Origin: Desarmillaria ectypa
Lineage: Eukaryota > Basidiomycota > Agaricomycetes > Agaricales > Physalacriaceae
Direction: 5' to 3'
Assembly: GCA_030407005.1 (NCBI GenBank)
Contig: JAUDYN010000005.1
Span: 3,038,001-3,102,000, forward strand
DNA: 64,000 nucleotides
The translations under genes were made by a program, and so were the position numbers. Position 1 is the stretch's first letter. Each line of letters opens with the position of its first letter. Positions 22,701 through 35,937 of the stretch are shown one piece after another. A model generated the notes under the pieces. It saw only the letters and a list, made by a program, of their open reading frames with translations. It was not told the DNA's origin and did no database searches.

Positions 22701-25700
22701 AATGGGTCCTCATACGGCTAGGCACAACCACCGTATGAGGTTCACTACGGCCAGGCTCATGGAAGGGGACAGGAATCGGACGATCAGATGGGCCAGGTGG
22801 ATGGCCCGGAACAACAGTTGGCGGATAATGAGGTTCAATGGGACGGTCTGCATATTCCAACGGTCGATGACTGCGGCTTGGGGATCCGCGCCTCGAAGAA
22901 TAGCTGCGGCGTGGAGAGTAAGTACGATACGAATCTCTAGAATGACTTCTGCTACGACGATGGGGACTGCGACGGCGCCGATGTCGGCTACGACTGCGGC
23001 TACGACCACCGTCATAATCACTTGATACACTTTGGCTTCGGCTTCGTCTTCTTGATCTATGTCTTGGTACACTTCGGTGTCGGCTTCGTCGTCGTCGTCG
23101 TCTTGGTGAATGTCTTGATCTACTTCTTGATCTTGACCTCGTCCTTGACCTACTTCTTGATCTCCTCCGTGGGCTTCTGGAGTAATAGTGCCTGCGACGT
23201 GGACTTCTAGAATGACGCCTTCTCGATCTGCTCCTTGATCTGCTCCTCGATCTGCTCGATCGACCCTCGACAATTATGGGTGCCGTAGGTGCTATGGGAA
23301 GTTGAGTCGGTGCCTGGCTTGGGAGTCCAGTGGGAACCGGTACATATTGAGTTGGTCCTTGAGGAGCGTATTGAGTCGGTAGCGGCTGTGGTGGTAGCTG
23401 ACCCGGTACACCGCCTACAACGATCGGTGTAGTAGGAGAATGGCTTCGACCCGGAATCAAGACCGGAGTGCGAGGTGAGTGAGACCTAGATCGGGACCTT
23501 GACCTCCTGCTCCTGGAACTTCTGGGGCTTCTAGATCCTGGAACAATAAATGTTTGCGGTGGCTGCGTAGGTGGAATGAACGTTGTTCCTTCTGTAGGAT
23601 GAGACGGAGGAAGAACGATTGTTGGTTGGGGCTGTGCCGGAAAGGGAATCGCAGGTAGGCCGGGAGAGCGTCGGTAGCTACGGCGGCTGCCACTGCTTCG
23701 GCTTCGACTAGAACTACGACTTGGCTGCTGTACAATGATTGGACCGGTTGGCAGTGGACCTGGCACGGGAAGTGGAGGGCCTCCCGGAATAACGATAGGC
23801 GGCGCTGCATGAGGGGGGGATCTTTCACGAGACCTTCCACGAGAGCGAGATCTGCTGCTACGACGCGAGGGCTGGGCAGGAGGCATCACCACTACAGGTG
23901 CAGGCGCAGGCGGAGGGGTAAGAGACCTCGAACGGGAGGAACGCGAACGCGAACGCGAACGTCCTGAGCGGGTGCGGGACCTCGAGGGTGATCTGCGCGA
24001 TCTTCGTGATTGGTATGAACGTGATGATCCCGAGCTGGATCTCGATCCTGGTTGCTGGACGATAGTGATTGGCGGTTGCTGCAGTGCCGGTGCGATGTTC
24101 GACTGTGGGGGCATTGGCATCATAGGTGGCATAGTTCCTGGGAGTCCCATGGGTACGGGACCCATTGGACCCATGGGCATTCCTGGCTGTTGAGGAGGAT
24201 TGATGATGATGGTAGGCTGTGGCACGGGGACGGCCCCTGCAGGAGGTGCGGACGGAGGGCGGTGTGAGACATCAGTCCCTGTATGATGCGGGACAGCTGT
24301 AGGAACTGTTATAATGGGCGGACTGGGACCCCGACCAGGATGATGAGTACCCGAGAAGCCAGCATCATGTACTGTTGTACCAGGAGCAGGGACGTAGCGA
24401 ACAGATGGAGAAGCGTCCGAACGCGGGGACCCACTCGAGTGTGAAGTTGATGCACTGCTACTTGAGGGACTCCCTGGCTCGTGTATGAATGTAGTTCCCG
24501 GTGCTGGAGGTGGGTAGAACGGCTCAGACGGTCCGCCTACATCTGGTATGACGGGTTGAGGCATAGGCATTGGATAACCACCCATGGGTGGAATCACAGG
24601 AGCAGGTTGATCATATCCTGTCATTGGAGGAATTACTGGTGGATGCTGAGGGTATCCCGTCATTGGAGGAATCACTGGTGCGGGTTGACCATATCCTGGG
24701 ATAACCGGCGCAGGCTGGTTAATGACATACTGCTCGGGAGGTACCACAGGCTGCAGCATTGGCGGACCAGGAGCACCCTGTTGAGCATCGGGAACAAAAC
24801 CAGGCGGCATTCCAGGTATTTGCGTGGGGAAAGGTACTTCTCCGCGGTCCGGAGAGCTTCCGTCTGACAAGCCTGAGCTTGAAGAACCATCAGAGGGAGG
24901 GCCTGTAGTTTAATGAGTATTGGGTTACTGTGTAGACACAAAGATACTTACGCCCACCGCTACGCAAACCACGGATTTCGTTGCCCAACTGCTCCACTCG
25001 AGCAATCACTCCTCGAATTTCGTTCTGTCGATCCTGGACATCATTTTCCAGCCATCCGTTCAGCCCTCGCAAATACCGCATGAGTTCTCGCTGTTGATCT
25101 ACGGTTGCAAGTTGAGCCAATCGGTTTTCCTAAGAGTGCATTCAGAAAATAATGACTGGATATACATTTGAAACTATTCTTACTCGAAGGATGGCAAGAA
25201 TGGTATTGAACTCCTGGGGCAAATCCACGCGGATCTATCATCATGGCATTAGTGTCAATTCTAAACCATTAATTGAAACTTACAGGTCCAGGCGGCATGG
25301 GCATATATTGGGGACCTGTCGTTGGCTGTTGCGGTAAAACTGGGGGAGGGGGAACACCATAACCAGGCCCACTTGGACCGGCCTCGCCGCTACCGGGTGG
25401 TCGCTTGAACAGGCCCGTTAATTACAAAGTTGGTGCACCAGGGAAAGACTTACGCGTCTATACCAACTCTCCCCATGAACGTCTTCATCACGACCCAAAT
25501 GTGATGGCGGTGGCGCAGATTGCGTACGGTCAGGGCCATCGTCGTACAAATTGGTAGGCTAAAAGAAATCGATAAATGTATGCCTTCGTGTACCCTTGAA
25601 GATACGCACTATAACGGGCCTTGGAGTCGGTCCTCTTGCAGGTCGTCGCTCTTGGGGAACATCGGCCTGTCGATCAAAGATCGGGGGTGGAGGGACAGCA

Positions 25701-28700
25701 GATGGTGGCAAAGGTGTAGGCGGCGATGATGGTAGCGGCGATGATGGTTGCGGCGGCTGGTACGGCGCTTGTGGTCGCGGTGGCTGCGAGGGAGGCTGCG
25801 TTTGACGCCGACGCCGTGACACTCTGGGACCTCGTCGGGGCTGCGCTCTTGGGCGACCAGGTCCGGAGGGACGGGGAGGTCCCATGTCGGGGAACTGCGT
25901 CGGAGGAGGCTCTGTCGCCGGACGTGTCTGCAAAAGCGACTCGACGCTCTCTCTAGGCCTGAGTCCTGGAACAAACCGCAATCCTCTAAAAGGCTCTGGT
26001 GGTGTTATATGAGAACTTTCAAGTCGACCAGAGATTAAATTGTCAAGTTCTTGAAGAACTGAGGGTCGTGTTCCGGGAGCAGGTCGCGGGGTAGGAGCAA
26101 TAGTTTGGCCTCGCCTCAGGTTGTCTAAAAGGTCCTCAAATCTATCAAGGAAATAACTTCCTGTAGAAGATCCTTCAGACTCCGGCACGGACTCTGAGGG
26201 TGGTGGCGGCACATGAGGCTCAGGCATATGCAGGGGAGGAGACCGAGGTGGAGATGGAGGAGGAACCTCAGGCTCTGGCATAGGTTGGGAAGGTAGCGTC
26301 CATACGGGTGGAGGTGGCACGATTCTTTCAGGCTCTGGAAAGGGTGGTGCAGGTGGTCGAGGCGTCGATGCTTCAGACTCGGATGGAACATCGCGAGGGC
26401 CTGGCGGAGGCGAAGGTGGTCCTTGACGAACTTTGTCACACAAACCTTGAAGTAAGTCCTCCAATCTGCCCAGCCTATCAAGAACTTCGCTGTTATCTGG
26501 CGCAGGACGAGATCGAATCAAGTCAGCCATCGACCTCCGTCCATCAAGTAGTGATCGTAGATCGTCCTTGATAGAGGCCAAAATGTCCGAATAATCAGGC
26601 ACCTGAACCACGTCGGATGAAGACGAAGAACTACTAGGCGGGGGGACAGGCAGGACAGGCGGAACAGGCGCCAGGATAGGGAGAGGCATAGCGGGTGGCG
26701 GAACCGGGAGAGGCGGTAAAGGCGACGAGGGTGGGGACCTTGGTATAGGTGTCACAGAACCCTCTGTCGGCTCCCTCTCAGGCGAAGATACACGAGACGG
26801 AGGACTCGACGACGACGACGAAGAGGAAGATGACGACGAAGGCGCGGAGAACGCGCTCACTGAATCCCATGGGGTGGGAGAGTCCGCCCTTTCCGTTGGA
26901 GGGAAACGTAGACTGTAAGGGGACGATAGGAACGACATGCTACTATCCAAACTCGATGGAGCCAGTTCGGAGGGTACGAGCCTAAAGTCATGGGGAGTCT
27001 CAATCTCTTCCGACATGACGCTACTGCCTCCCACTCGTTCCTCAACAAGCTCTGGTCGGATGGGTTGAGGAGGGCTACGAGGATGAACAAGATCAGATAG
27101 TTCTCTGATGCCACTGTGAATACCCCTAAGCATGTTCTGCAAATCGTTGTTTTCATCTTCCCGGCTCTGATCGTATGCACGAATTTGGTCGGCCAGTTTG
27201 TCCAGATCATCAAAGATATTGCGAGACACTTGACGTGCAGTTGGAGTTGCTGAAGACGATTTTGACGCAGACGACGCTGTTTCGGACCATGGCTCTCTCT
27301 GTGTTGTATCCCCTCGAGGCGTAGATAGACTGACCGATGGCGAAATACCAGTCGGCGTGCGGACCGACGGTGTCGGAATGGAGGGTGTTGGGACCGATGA
27401 CATTGGGACAGGCCGCGTTGATGCTGGTGCCGATGGTGTTCGTGTGGATGAAGCTCGCCCAGACGGCGCTTGTGTTGACGGAGGACGCGTCGGCGGTGCT
27501 CGCTCAGAGGGAGTCCGCGCCGATGATGTTCGTTCTGATGGTGCTGGTACAGGCCGCGTTTGAATGCTACGAGGGCGCATCGGAAGAGGAGTTCCCTGCA
27601 TAGACTGGTTAACAATAGATAGGATACAGCAAACATGATTGAACTTACAGATCTCGAAGATGACATCACAGATGGGACCGCTGATGGTGCAGCAGAAGGC
27701 ACAGCAGAAGGCACAGCAGAAGGAAGAGTAGAAGGCGTCATGAATGGTGCAGCAGACAGTGCAGCAGACGCCCTTGGTGTTGTCAACAAACTGGGATATG
27801 TTGAGGGAAGGGAGCGAGGAGTCGCTACTCTCGCTTCTTCCATTTCCCACTCTTCGATAACAGAGCTTGAATCGAGGAAGGAGGTATCAATAGTCCTATC
27901 AGAGCTGTACGAGCTGGTCGAGGCACTTGAGGGAGTCCGCGTAAAGCTGGTCGGCCCGGGGGGACTCAGATACAAGACAGAAGGAGACTCGGGCGCGGGA
28001 GTCGAGGACGATGGAGGAAAGGTCACTGGAGAAAGCGACGCTTCAGTCCATGTAACAGGAGACAGCGTCGGTAGTAGCTCGTGAGGCGTAATGGCTGACT
28101 GCGTCTCGGGAATCGTGCTCATCCTATCGCCCGACGAATAAACTGACCCAGTTGGCCTCAAAAATGATGTTTCGAATGAAATGTCTGGTCCATCGTACAA
28201 AGCGACCGACATCATCGAAGGCGACGGTGCTAGCTGTGATGAATCCCATGTCGTATCTGTCTCTACAGCAAACGGGCCCGCCGCAGAGGGCGTCGTGAGC
28301 GTTGACGGCGTCGACGCTATGGAAGGAGTCAACGGAGACCTCGAGACGCTAGGCATGGTGCTTCTGCTAACGCTGAGACTAAGACTGGACTCTGTAGGTA
28401 CCGTAGCCGATGTAGGAAGCATGGATGGTGTTGCTTGAGTCATGGGAACGGAACTACTGCTTGGGCTGCTTGGGACACCAGCAGAAGAAGGAACCGATGA
28501 CGTCGTCAAATGGCTGGAAGAAGGAAGAATTTCCGAGCTGATACTAGAGATGCTCCTGATGGTCCGTATCGTGGGCTGCGGAGAGGTCGGTGGAACAGAA
28601 GGTGTCAACGAAGAAGGTGTCGGTGTTGGCAAATCCAAGGTCGACGGTGTCGGTGTCGGGAGCGGTGATTCACTCGTGATGGAAGGAAGCGACAACTCCC

Positions 28701-31700
28701 CAATCGATGATTCCGTGGAGGACTCTGGAAGAGCGATATGTTCAGGGTGAATCTCACGTTGAATGACAACAGGCGACTCGGTTGGAAGGGGAGGGAGGGG
28801 CAGTTCCTTCACACTGGGAGTTCTCGAAAGCTCAACCGCTTCCTCTTCGACATCCTTCACTGACGGGGCCGGCGTACTGTGTTCGGAAGGAATATCACCA
28901 AGACTCGAAGGACACAATTCAGCTGTACTGTACTCAGTGGGTTCGGAAGCCGTATGATATGTCGCCGTTCCTTCATCAGCCGTACTATAGAGGGACGGAA
29001 TCGAGGGCAGCGACTCAAACGATGCAATGGACGGAGACCTTGGAGTAGCGTAGCTGCTGCCTTGAGACGCAGTAACATAATTTTCTTCGGAGGACGACTC
29101 GCCCTCTGCCTTGGAAGATGTAGATGCCGACGCAAACGGAGTGCATGTAGCACTGGTGGCAATAGTAGTCGTCCTAGGCGTTGTATCCGACAGATCTGAA
29201 GCAGTACACACATCGTAGCCTACAGTATTGCTCGTCAATACATCTGTGTAGAAATTTATGGATTGGAAGCTTACCAGTCTCGCTTGTTCCTGTACCACTT
29301 ACTGTATAGCTTCCACTCAACGTTGTATAGCTCCCAGTGTAGCTTCCGCTAGAATAACTGAGCTCCGCTCTACGTTCCCTCTCTGAGCTTTCCTCACTCC
29401 CAGATGGCTGATAGCCACTGCCACTAGAAGAACCCGAGTGTGTTCGAGTGCGTCTTCGCACTCCTCCAGCTCGCGATAAAGAACTTCTCGAGGGCACCGC
29501 AAGAGTATCACTAGCAGTATACGGTGAGGATCCGTACGAAGAACTGTAGGTGTAACTCCCGGAGCCCGAACTGTGTGAGTCGCCGAGGAGGGACGCCGAG
29601 TCTGTCCCTCTATACGACAATGTCGATGGAACAATCTGTGTATCACTCGTTGTAAATCCTGTCATCCTCGTTGTAGTCAACGTATCGCTAGGTGTGACGC
29701 CTGTCCCAGTTCCTGTCGCTCTGGTAAATGACGATGACGAATAGAATGAAGATCTTCCACTAGACTCTCCGGCAGAGAAGAACCTAGAATCATCTTCATC
29801 ACCAGATTGCGGAGTGGCGTATTCACTTGAAGATCGGTTGGACGCGAAATCGTCATCCAAATCAGTCATTGAACCCGATCTCCTCAGCCTCCCACTGAGC
29901 CTTCTACGTGTACCACCAGAGATGACTCGAGGGTCACCAGGGTAAAGATAATCCTGCCCGGAAATAACAGTGTCGTCTACAGTGCGATCATGGTAGGACG
30001 ACAAAAGTGACCGCATTCGCTCAGAATCGGAGCTGAACGATTGATACTTCGAGCTTCGGGACGACGCTGACGCTGATCTTCCAACTTCAGATCCATATTG
30101 ATCATCCATGTCCGGAACTTCTCCCATCGGTGGAACATAGATGGTTGAACGTGATCCTGTACCTGAACTCGTCGCAGAATTGAGACTGCTACGACTTTCC
30201 ATCGAAAGTATGGTTCGAATAGAACCCGTGGGTGACCTTGAGCGGGTCTGAGTATACGAACCTGTACGGGATACAGATGGTACTGGTTGACTGTTGACGG
30301 CCTCCCTAGACACGGAAATTTGTCAGCGAGAGAAAAATGTGCTCGTAGATAATACGCACCAGATCCGATTCACCCATCGTTGTCTTTCAACCAGACTCTC
30401 AGTGGCCAAACGTTCAACTCCATCTCCATAAACCATCCAGAAAGGGACCAAGCTTTCCACTATATCTCCCCTTTCCCGTCCCTCCCTTTCCTCTTGTGCA
30501 TGTGCTGCAATGGCTCCTACATCGTCACGAGCCCTAGGATGTCCTAAACTTAGCGCACTTTCAACGCCGACGCAGTTGATCAGATCCAACTGGACAACGC
30601 CACGGCCAGCGCCAGGAGCTATCCAGGACAAGAGAAGGGTGTTTCGGTATAGCAGCGCCTGGCATCGCTGCCAGAAATAGGGTGGTGCAGTGTGCACATT
30701 GAGATAATAGAGAGTGCCAATATGAATGGGCTGAAGAGAAAAGAGCTCAGTTTGGGGCCACATGCACCGGTTACCAATATGCTTACCGTTTCCTCCGGCC
30801 CCCCGGCGAAGCGGCTTAGCTCTCCCAAAACCTCCGGTGTAAGGGCGCTCCCATTTCCATTGCCTGTATCCTGAGCATCTCCTTCTCCATTGCGTAGTAG
30901 ACTAGCGCGCCTCCTAATGCCAAAAAGACCATTGTCACCCTCGGCTGGTTGAGAGGAGAGAGGAGGCAACTGATCAGTATCTGAACCTGCCGAAGATGCC
31001 GGCTTTGTAGGTGACCTTGAAGGGGTTCTCTCTTTCCACAACGCGACAATATTTCGGACAGATGCCAGGGGATAGCGCGGTGATGACCTCTGCGGACGAC
31101 GTAAGGTCGAAGCTGGCGTCTGGGTTGGAGTCGTGGAAGTGTACGAACTGCCTGTTTGACTTGTCGACGTATAAGTATTTGTTGGAGTCTGACCAGACGT
31201 TAACGTGGTAAATGTGCTTGGTGTAGCGTACGACGTGCTCCCGGAACGTGTCGTGGCGGATGTAGTCGACGGCCTCACAGGCGGAGAAAGAAGGGTGGAG
31301 AATGTCGGCCTCGTGTCACCCGAGGATGTAGAGGCGCTTGATTTGCTAGGCGAAGGAGAACGACGAACTCCAGGCGCAGAAGATGCCCGAAGATGCCCGC
31401 TCGGGCTAGCGGGGCTGTTTGTTTCGAATCTTGCGATGAGTTCAGTGGCTCTGCCGGGTGGCGGAAGGTCACGGTCTGCACCTGGATCAGTCGACGATCT
31501 GGAATGCGAGGGTGATACTGCTCCGCCAAAGAAAGAACGACGTGCAGGCTCTGGTGTTCGAGCCGAGGAACGCGTAGGAATGGCGACCCCGGAAACAGGA
31601 CGCGACTGGGTGCCCTCCGTCCTTTCTGTGATTCTACTCAGTCGCAATGCTGAGTTGCCGGTCGGTGGTGGGTATGATGAAGCTGCTGAGTATGTTGGTG

Positions 31701-32163
31701 TACCCAACAAAGATGGAAGCGATAGGACAGAGGGTGAACCTGTGTACGTGCCGGTGTACGTGCCCGAACCTGTGTACGTGCCAGTGCCCGTATACGAGCG
31801 GGGATCAGAAGATGACCATGTTGAGAGCGCGTTTTCTGTCTCGTCGAGCTCGTCATCCAAATTATTGAGATTTGCCTCAACTTCGTCAGCAGAGTCTCCC
31901 TCGTCCCAGGCCTCTTCAGTGTAGGAATTTGTTCGCGATGCGGATGGTGAAATGTTTACACGGCGCATGTTGTGGGCAGAGTCTGCTGTATCAGAAGAAT
32001 CTGAAGGAGGTCAGCGCACTGTCAATAGAAAAATCACACACACACCTGAGCGCGAAGAATACGATAATCTTGAAGGCGACATCGGCGTTGCTGATGGTGA
32101 TAATGTGCTGTAGGTCCCGCCTCTGTTTGAGGGCGACCAACGCCCAGATGACTGAGAGGTCAT
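19714..32163 (-). CDS. Giant (~3,850 aa) Ser/Pro/Arg-rich protein: PH-like module, RS region, coiled coil
   Basis: One gene of about 17 exons, starting at ATG 32163 (MTSQSSGRWSPSNRGG). N-terminus: Ser/Thr-rich with YTGTGTYTGSGTYTG repeats. PH-like module (30,360-30,730): PIHIGTLYYLNV...YFWQRCQALLYRN, LLLSWIAPGAGRGVVQLDLI and VERLATESLVERQRWVNRIW. It continues with long Ser/Thr/Pro disorder and a helical block (LPQEFNTILAILRENRLAQL, VDQQRELMRYLRGLNGW; 24,950-25,240). Next are a Pro-rich repeat region (YGQPAPVIPPMTGY) and Arg-Ser dipeptides (22,900-24,000). A Glu/Arg coiled coil (20,650-21,500) and a conserved tail (EFSKALASEVRILLGEVGKL, GFLLTTKSKYGPGGEFD) follow, ending LFGPRSPRGSIIR. Junctions at 30,785, 30,310, 29,275, 27,600, 25,610, 25,440, 25,285, 25,190, 24,950, 22,630 and 20,640 join in frame, which argues against several genes. 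Function unknown. I recall homologues with this tail in other Agaricomycetes. Confidence 0.8.
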
Positions 32164-32717
32164 CGCAGGACTAGACTGAGTACAATGAGGCACAATGCCG
32201 TTGATAATGAAGGGGATATTGCCCAAAAGGGCACTCAACAAGGCTTTAGGGCCGGTTTTTTCGTAGTCGCGTCGTCATCACGTGCAATAACTACACAGCC
32301 TCTCCGTGTACAGTCTGGGCTCGAGTCCGTATCGACGGTCCTGATGCCTCCAGGCTTTGATATTTCATCTCTCACTTGCCGTGTACCTCCGTGTACCAAT
32401 GAACTATATGCTTAGAACAGAATGAATACTATAGGATCGTCAATTTGACTACGTATCAGATCAACTTCGATGTCGTATAGACATGAAATTCAACGAAATT
32501 GAATGGAGAACTTCGACAGTCGAACGTTCGGTGTATTCGGTGTCATGACAATTGACGGCATGTTAACAGCTTTAATACATTTGGCGTGACTCGCAAGGAC
32601 AAGACCGAAGAGGGCAGTTCGCTATCGCGGCATCATCGTTCAATGCCGAAAAGATGTCATGAAAGGAGAAACATCAGGATGTATGTGATTGTACAATGTA
32701 ATCGATGAGTATACAGT
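32164..32717. other. Intergenic, promoter side of the giant gene
   Basis: About 550 bp between the RBX1 stop and the giant gene's ATG. No gene was recognised; presumably it contains the giant gene's promoter. Confidence 0.5.
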
Positions 32718-33331
<614 letters not shown>

Positions 33332-34079
33332 TGCAACAGTTCTGGATCGTAGAAACTTGAAGATACGAGTGTTTGTTGGTGCTGATGATGGTAGAAAGAG
33401 TCAAGTGTGACTGTGACGATCCCCTGGCTTGCCGCAAAATGCCGAGTTGGAACTGCCCACTAAGAACCTGGTAAGCGTACCAAGATAGTACGCGAAGCAC
33501 TCAACCATCGGATCATTCACTTTCTGCTTGGTAGTATGTACCAGGCTGAAGAACAACATAGGAAACCTATGGGGTGTTGCAGGCTTGTCTGAGCTTGAGA
33601 CAATGCAAGACCTTCGCTTCCTAGGGCAGTCTCCCAAAGGTTTATAAAACTACCATTGTACAAAAGTTTCCCACAATGTTTTATGCTGAAGGATTGACTC
33701 TACTAAGTACCAGTGACGTAGCCTAACAGAGTGTAATGAATGCTCATCCAACTACCTTTCACCCACGATAGACCATAACACGCTGCTAGGCAGTTATGAA
33801 AGCTACATAATAACAATATATATATACAAATCCTACTAGCTATGAACTTGTTTAAACTTGGAACCTTTCGTATGGTATCCCCTGACCTTCATCCGGCATC
33901 GTGGTAAGACCCTGCATTATCAGTGAACGGGACACGACTATAGTATATGTGTTTCTGAAACCAAATTATAAGCCTTCCTTTGTGCTAGTAGTAGGACACA
34001 TAAGTCAAAACGTGTGACCGACGATAAGATTACATTCAATGCGACTATACATACATGACGAAAGCGAAAGTCCGGATAC
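33332..34079. other. Intergenic
   Basis: No gene seen. Includes a short TA-rich run (tatatatac at about 33,820). It lies between the RBX1 start and the stop of the histone-fold gene. Confidence 0.5.
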
Positions 34080-35795
34080 TCACACTCTGCCTCTCCTTGT
34101 CAACGCAGACCCTAGCATGCTCTTGCCAGTTCGTCCTCCCTGTCTCCCACGGCCAAGAGGTTCCCTGTAATTTTTTGTCTCAGAATCCCATGTAGCAAAC
34201 AGCTTTGCGTCAGGCACAGCACACGGCTTTTCCTCCTTCTTCCCCGTCGTTGGGTCAGTAGTCGTGGTTGTCGCCGAAGACGAATTCCAAGGTGCAGGAA
34301 TACCAACACCATAGATAAGTTGTTTTCCGTCTACCGTCATGACAGGCGGGTTGCTAAGCTTACTTGTACGGTTGAAGATCTTCGACTAGGGAGGCATTAG
34401 AGGTAATGCTGCAAGATCCATGACAGACACATACCGGAAGAACATGCCTGGCAAGTTCGGGTATTCTCGACGACTGCTGACTCACAACATTCGAAAGTCG
34501 CTCAGTCGACGAAACACTTTTTCCAGGAATGCTAGGGAACTTGAAGTCTTTGTCCTTCACCTTTTCGAAGCCATGTCCGCCAGGAGTAGGCACAGCAAAG
34601 CTAGGACCCATAGCCGACACTCTAGGCTGATTTGTTGCAAGATTAGAATGCAACGTATCTGGAGGATCCCAGCGTGACGACGTCTGCGTCAACGCCAACA
34701 GAGACATAGCAACTTTATGTCTCTGAGGGTTGCTGGTTCCGAGATTGTCGGGTTTGTCGGATAACGACCGACTCGTGAGAATATGATGATACGCGGCGAA
34801 GAGGGATTGATCAGTTTGAGGTGTAGGGAATCGGGATATACGCGCAGGTGGTATGGCATGATCAGTAGGCGGCGACGGAAGGTGCCATTCTGGCTGAGAA
34901 GACAACGAGGACTGAGAGTACGGCACCTGCATTAGCCAATCCGCTGTGGCCGACGACGTCAGCGCTTGTGCAGGTGGTGCCTGAAGGGCAGGAGAATGAG
35001 GACGGGTGTTCTTCGCGTTTTCAGTGGGAACTGGGTCCTCTGCCGGTTCAGTCTGTGTCTGAGGAGAGGCTGGTAAGACAGCAGGAAATGGAGGTAGAAA
35101 GTCGGGAATATGGGGCGGCGGATCCCAATCTATTGTCCGTTGCCGCTTCCGTGGCGGCGTAGATGGGTTCGATATAGGAGATAGCGGTAATATGGGTATT
35201 GGAGGAGCATGTCTGGGTTCATGGTTAGGAGGAAGATTAACGTTGAATTCATTGTCTTCGTCGAACGACGCCTCGGCATCTTCGTCACCGCCAACGATGG
35301 CCAGCTCCTCTACTTCCTCATCTTCGCATTCTTCCTCCTCCAATTCTTCGACGCCAGAGAACGGCGCATAATGCAATGGGATCGCATCGTTGCGATCCTG
35401 TCGTAGCCCGTCATTCAGTTGGGCTGCAAGCCATCAACACGCCATCTAGCAGCATATGTCCAAGACACACCTCGGAATTCATTCAGATCCTCGACCCGCC
35501 GCAAGGACTTCACCGCGTAACGGTTTAGTTCAATGCCCTCCGTCGACCCGTATTCCTTTAGTTCATCGAGGCTCACCCCAAGCTCATCCAAAGCAGATAG
35601 TGCATCAATCGGCGTCAAATTCGTCCTGCCCGCGTGCTGTGCGTATTTCGCACATGTCGACGATAAAAGAGCCAAGTAACGCGAGAGAAGATCGGTGAGA
35701 ACTAAGGACGCCTGGGAAGAAGACCGGGAGAAGTTCGATGCATGGAGCGTCCTATGTGTTGCAGATTCCAAAAGCTTTTGTGCGGCATTATCCAT
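34080..35795 (-). CDS. Histone-fold (Bromo_TP/TAF-like) transcription protein
   Basis: ATG at 35795 begins MDNAAQKLLESATHRTLHAS. The first ~110 residues form a histone-fold of the bromodomain-associated (Bromo_TP) type seen in TAF3, TAF8 and SPT7. Readable pieces are LVLTDLLSRYLALLSSTCAK, TNLTPIDALSALDELGVSLD and EGIELNRYAVKSLRRVEDLN. Intron 1 joins EFR to AQLNDGLRQDRNDAIPLHYA. A very acidic stretch follows (EELEEEECEDEEVEELA), then Pro-rich disorder with a likely nuclear signal PPRKRQRT, and a PTPGGHGFEKVKDKDFKFPS block. After a second intron (donor gtatgt near 34,431) come IFNRTSKLSNPPV and LIYGVGIPAPWNSS, ending ALTRRGRV. It probably belongs to TFIID or SAGA, but which TAF cannot be settled because no TAF8_C or PHD domain is evident. 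Confidence 0.75.
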
Positions 35796-35937
35796 GAGCG
35801 GTCGAGGCGACGACAAGACGACGAGCGTCCCTGTTTAGCGCGCCCTGTGGTCACCGTTCGAGTTCAGCAGTATCTTACGTAACACATCAAGATTCTCACG
35901 CTCTATATATAAATGTTCAACGCTGGAATCGACTCGT
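35796..35937. promoter_or_regulatory. Short bidirectional promoter, TAF-like/TBCC
   Basis: Only 142 bp separate two divergent ATGs. It contains TATATATAAA at 35904-35913, 25 bp before the plus-strand ATG. Both core promoters must share this interval or extend into transcribed sequence. Confidence 0.55.

Noticed and set aside
31700..31800. Plus-strand Val/Tyr/Pro repeat protein (YVPVYVPEPVYVPVPVY)
   Set aside because: Antisense reading of the giant gene's Tyr-Thr-Gly repeats.
25559..31968. Three or four separate genes for Ser/Pro-rich proteins on the minus strand
   Set aside because: Introns with good donors and acceptors join all of them in frame, and no promoter-like break was seen between them.
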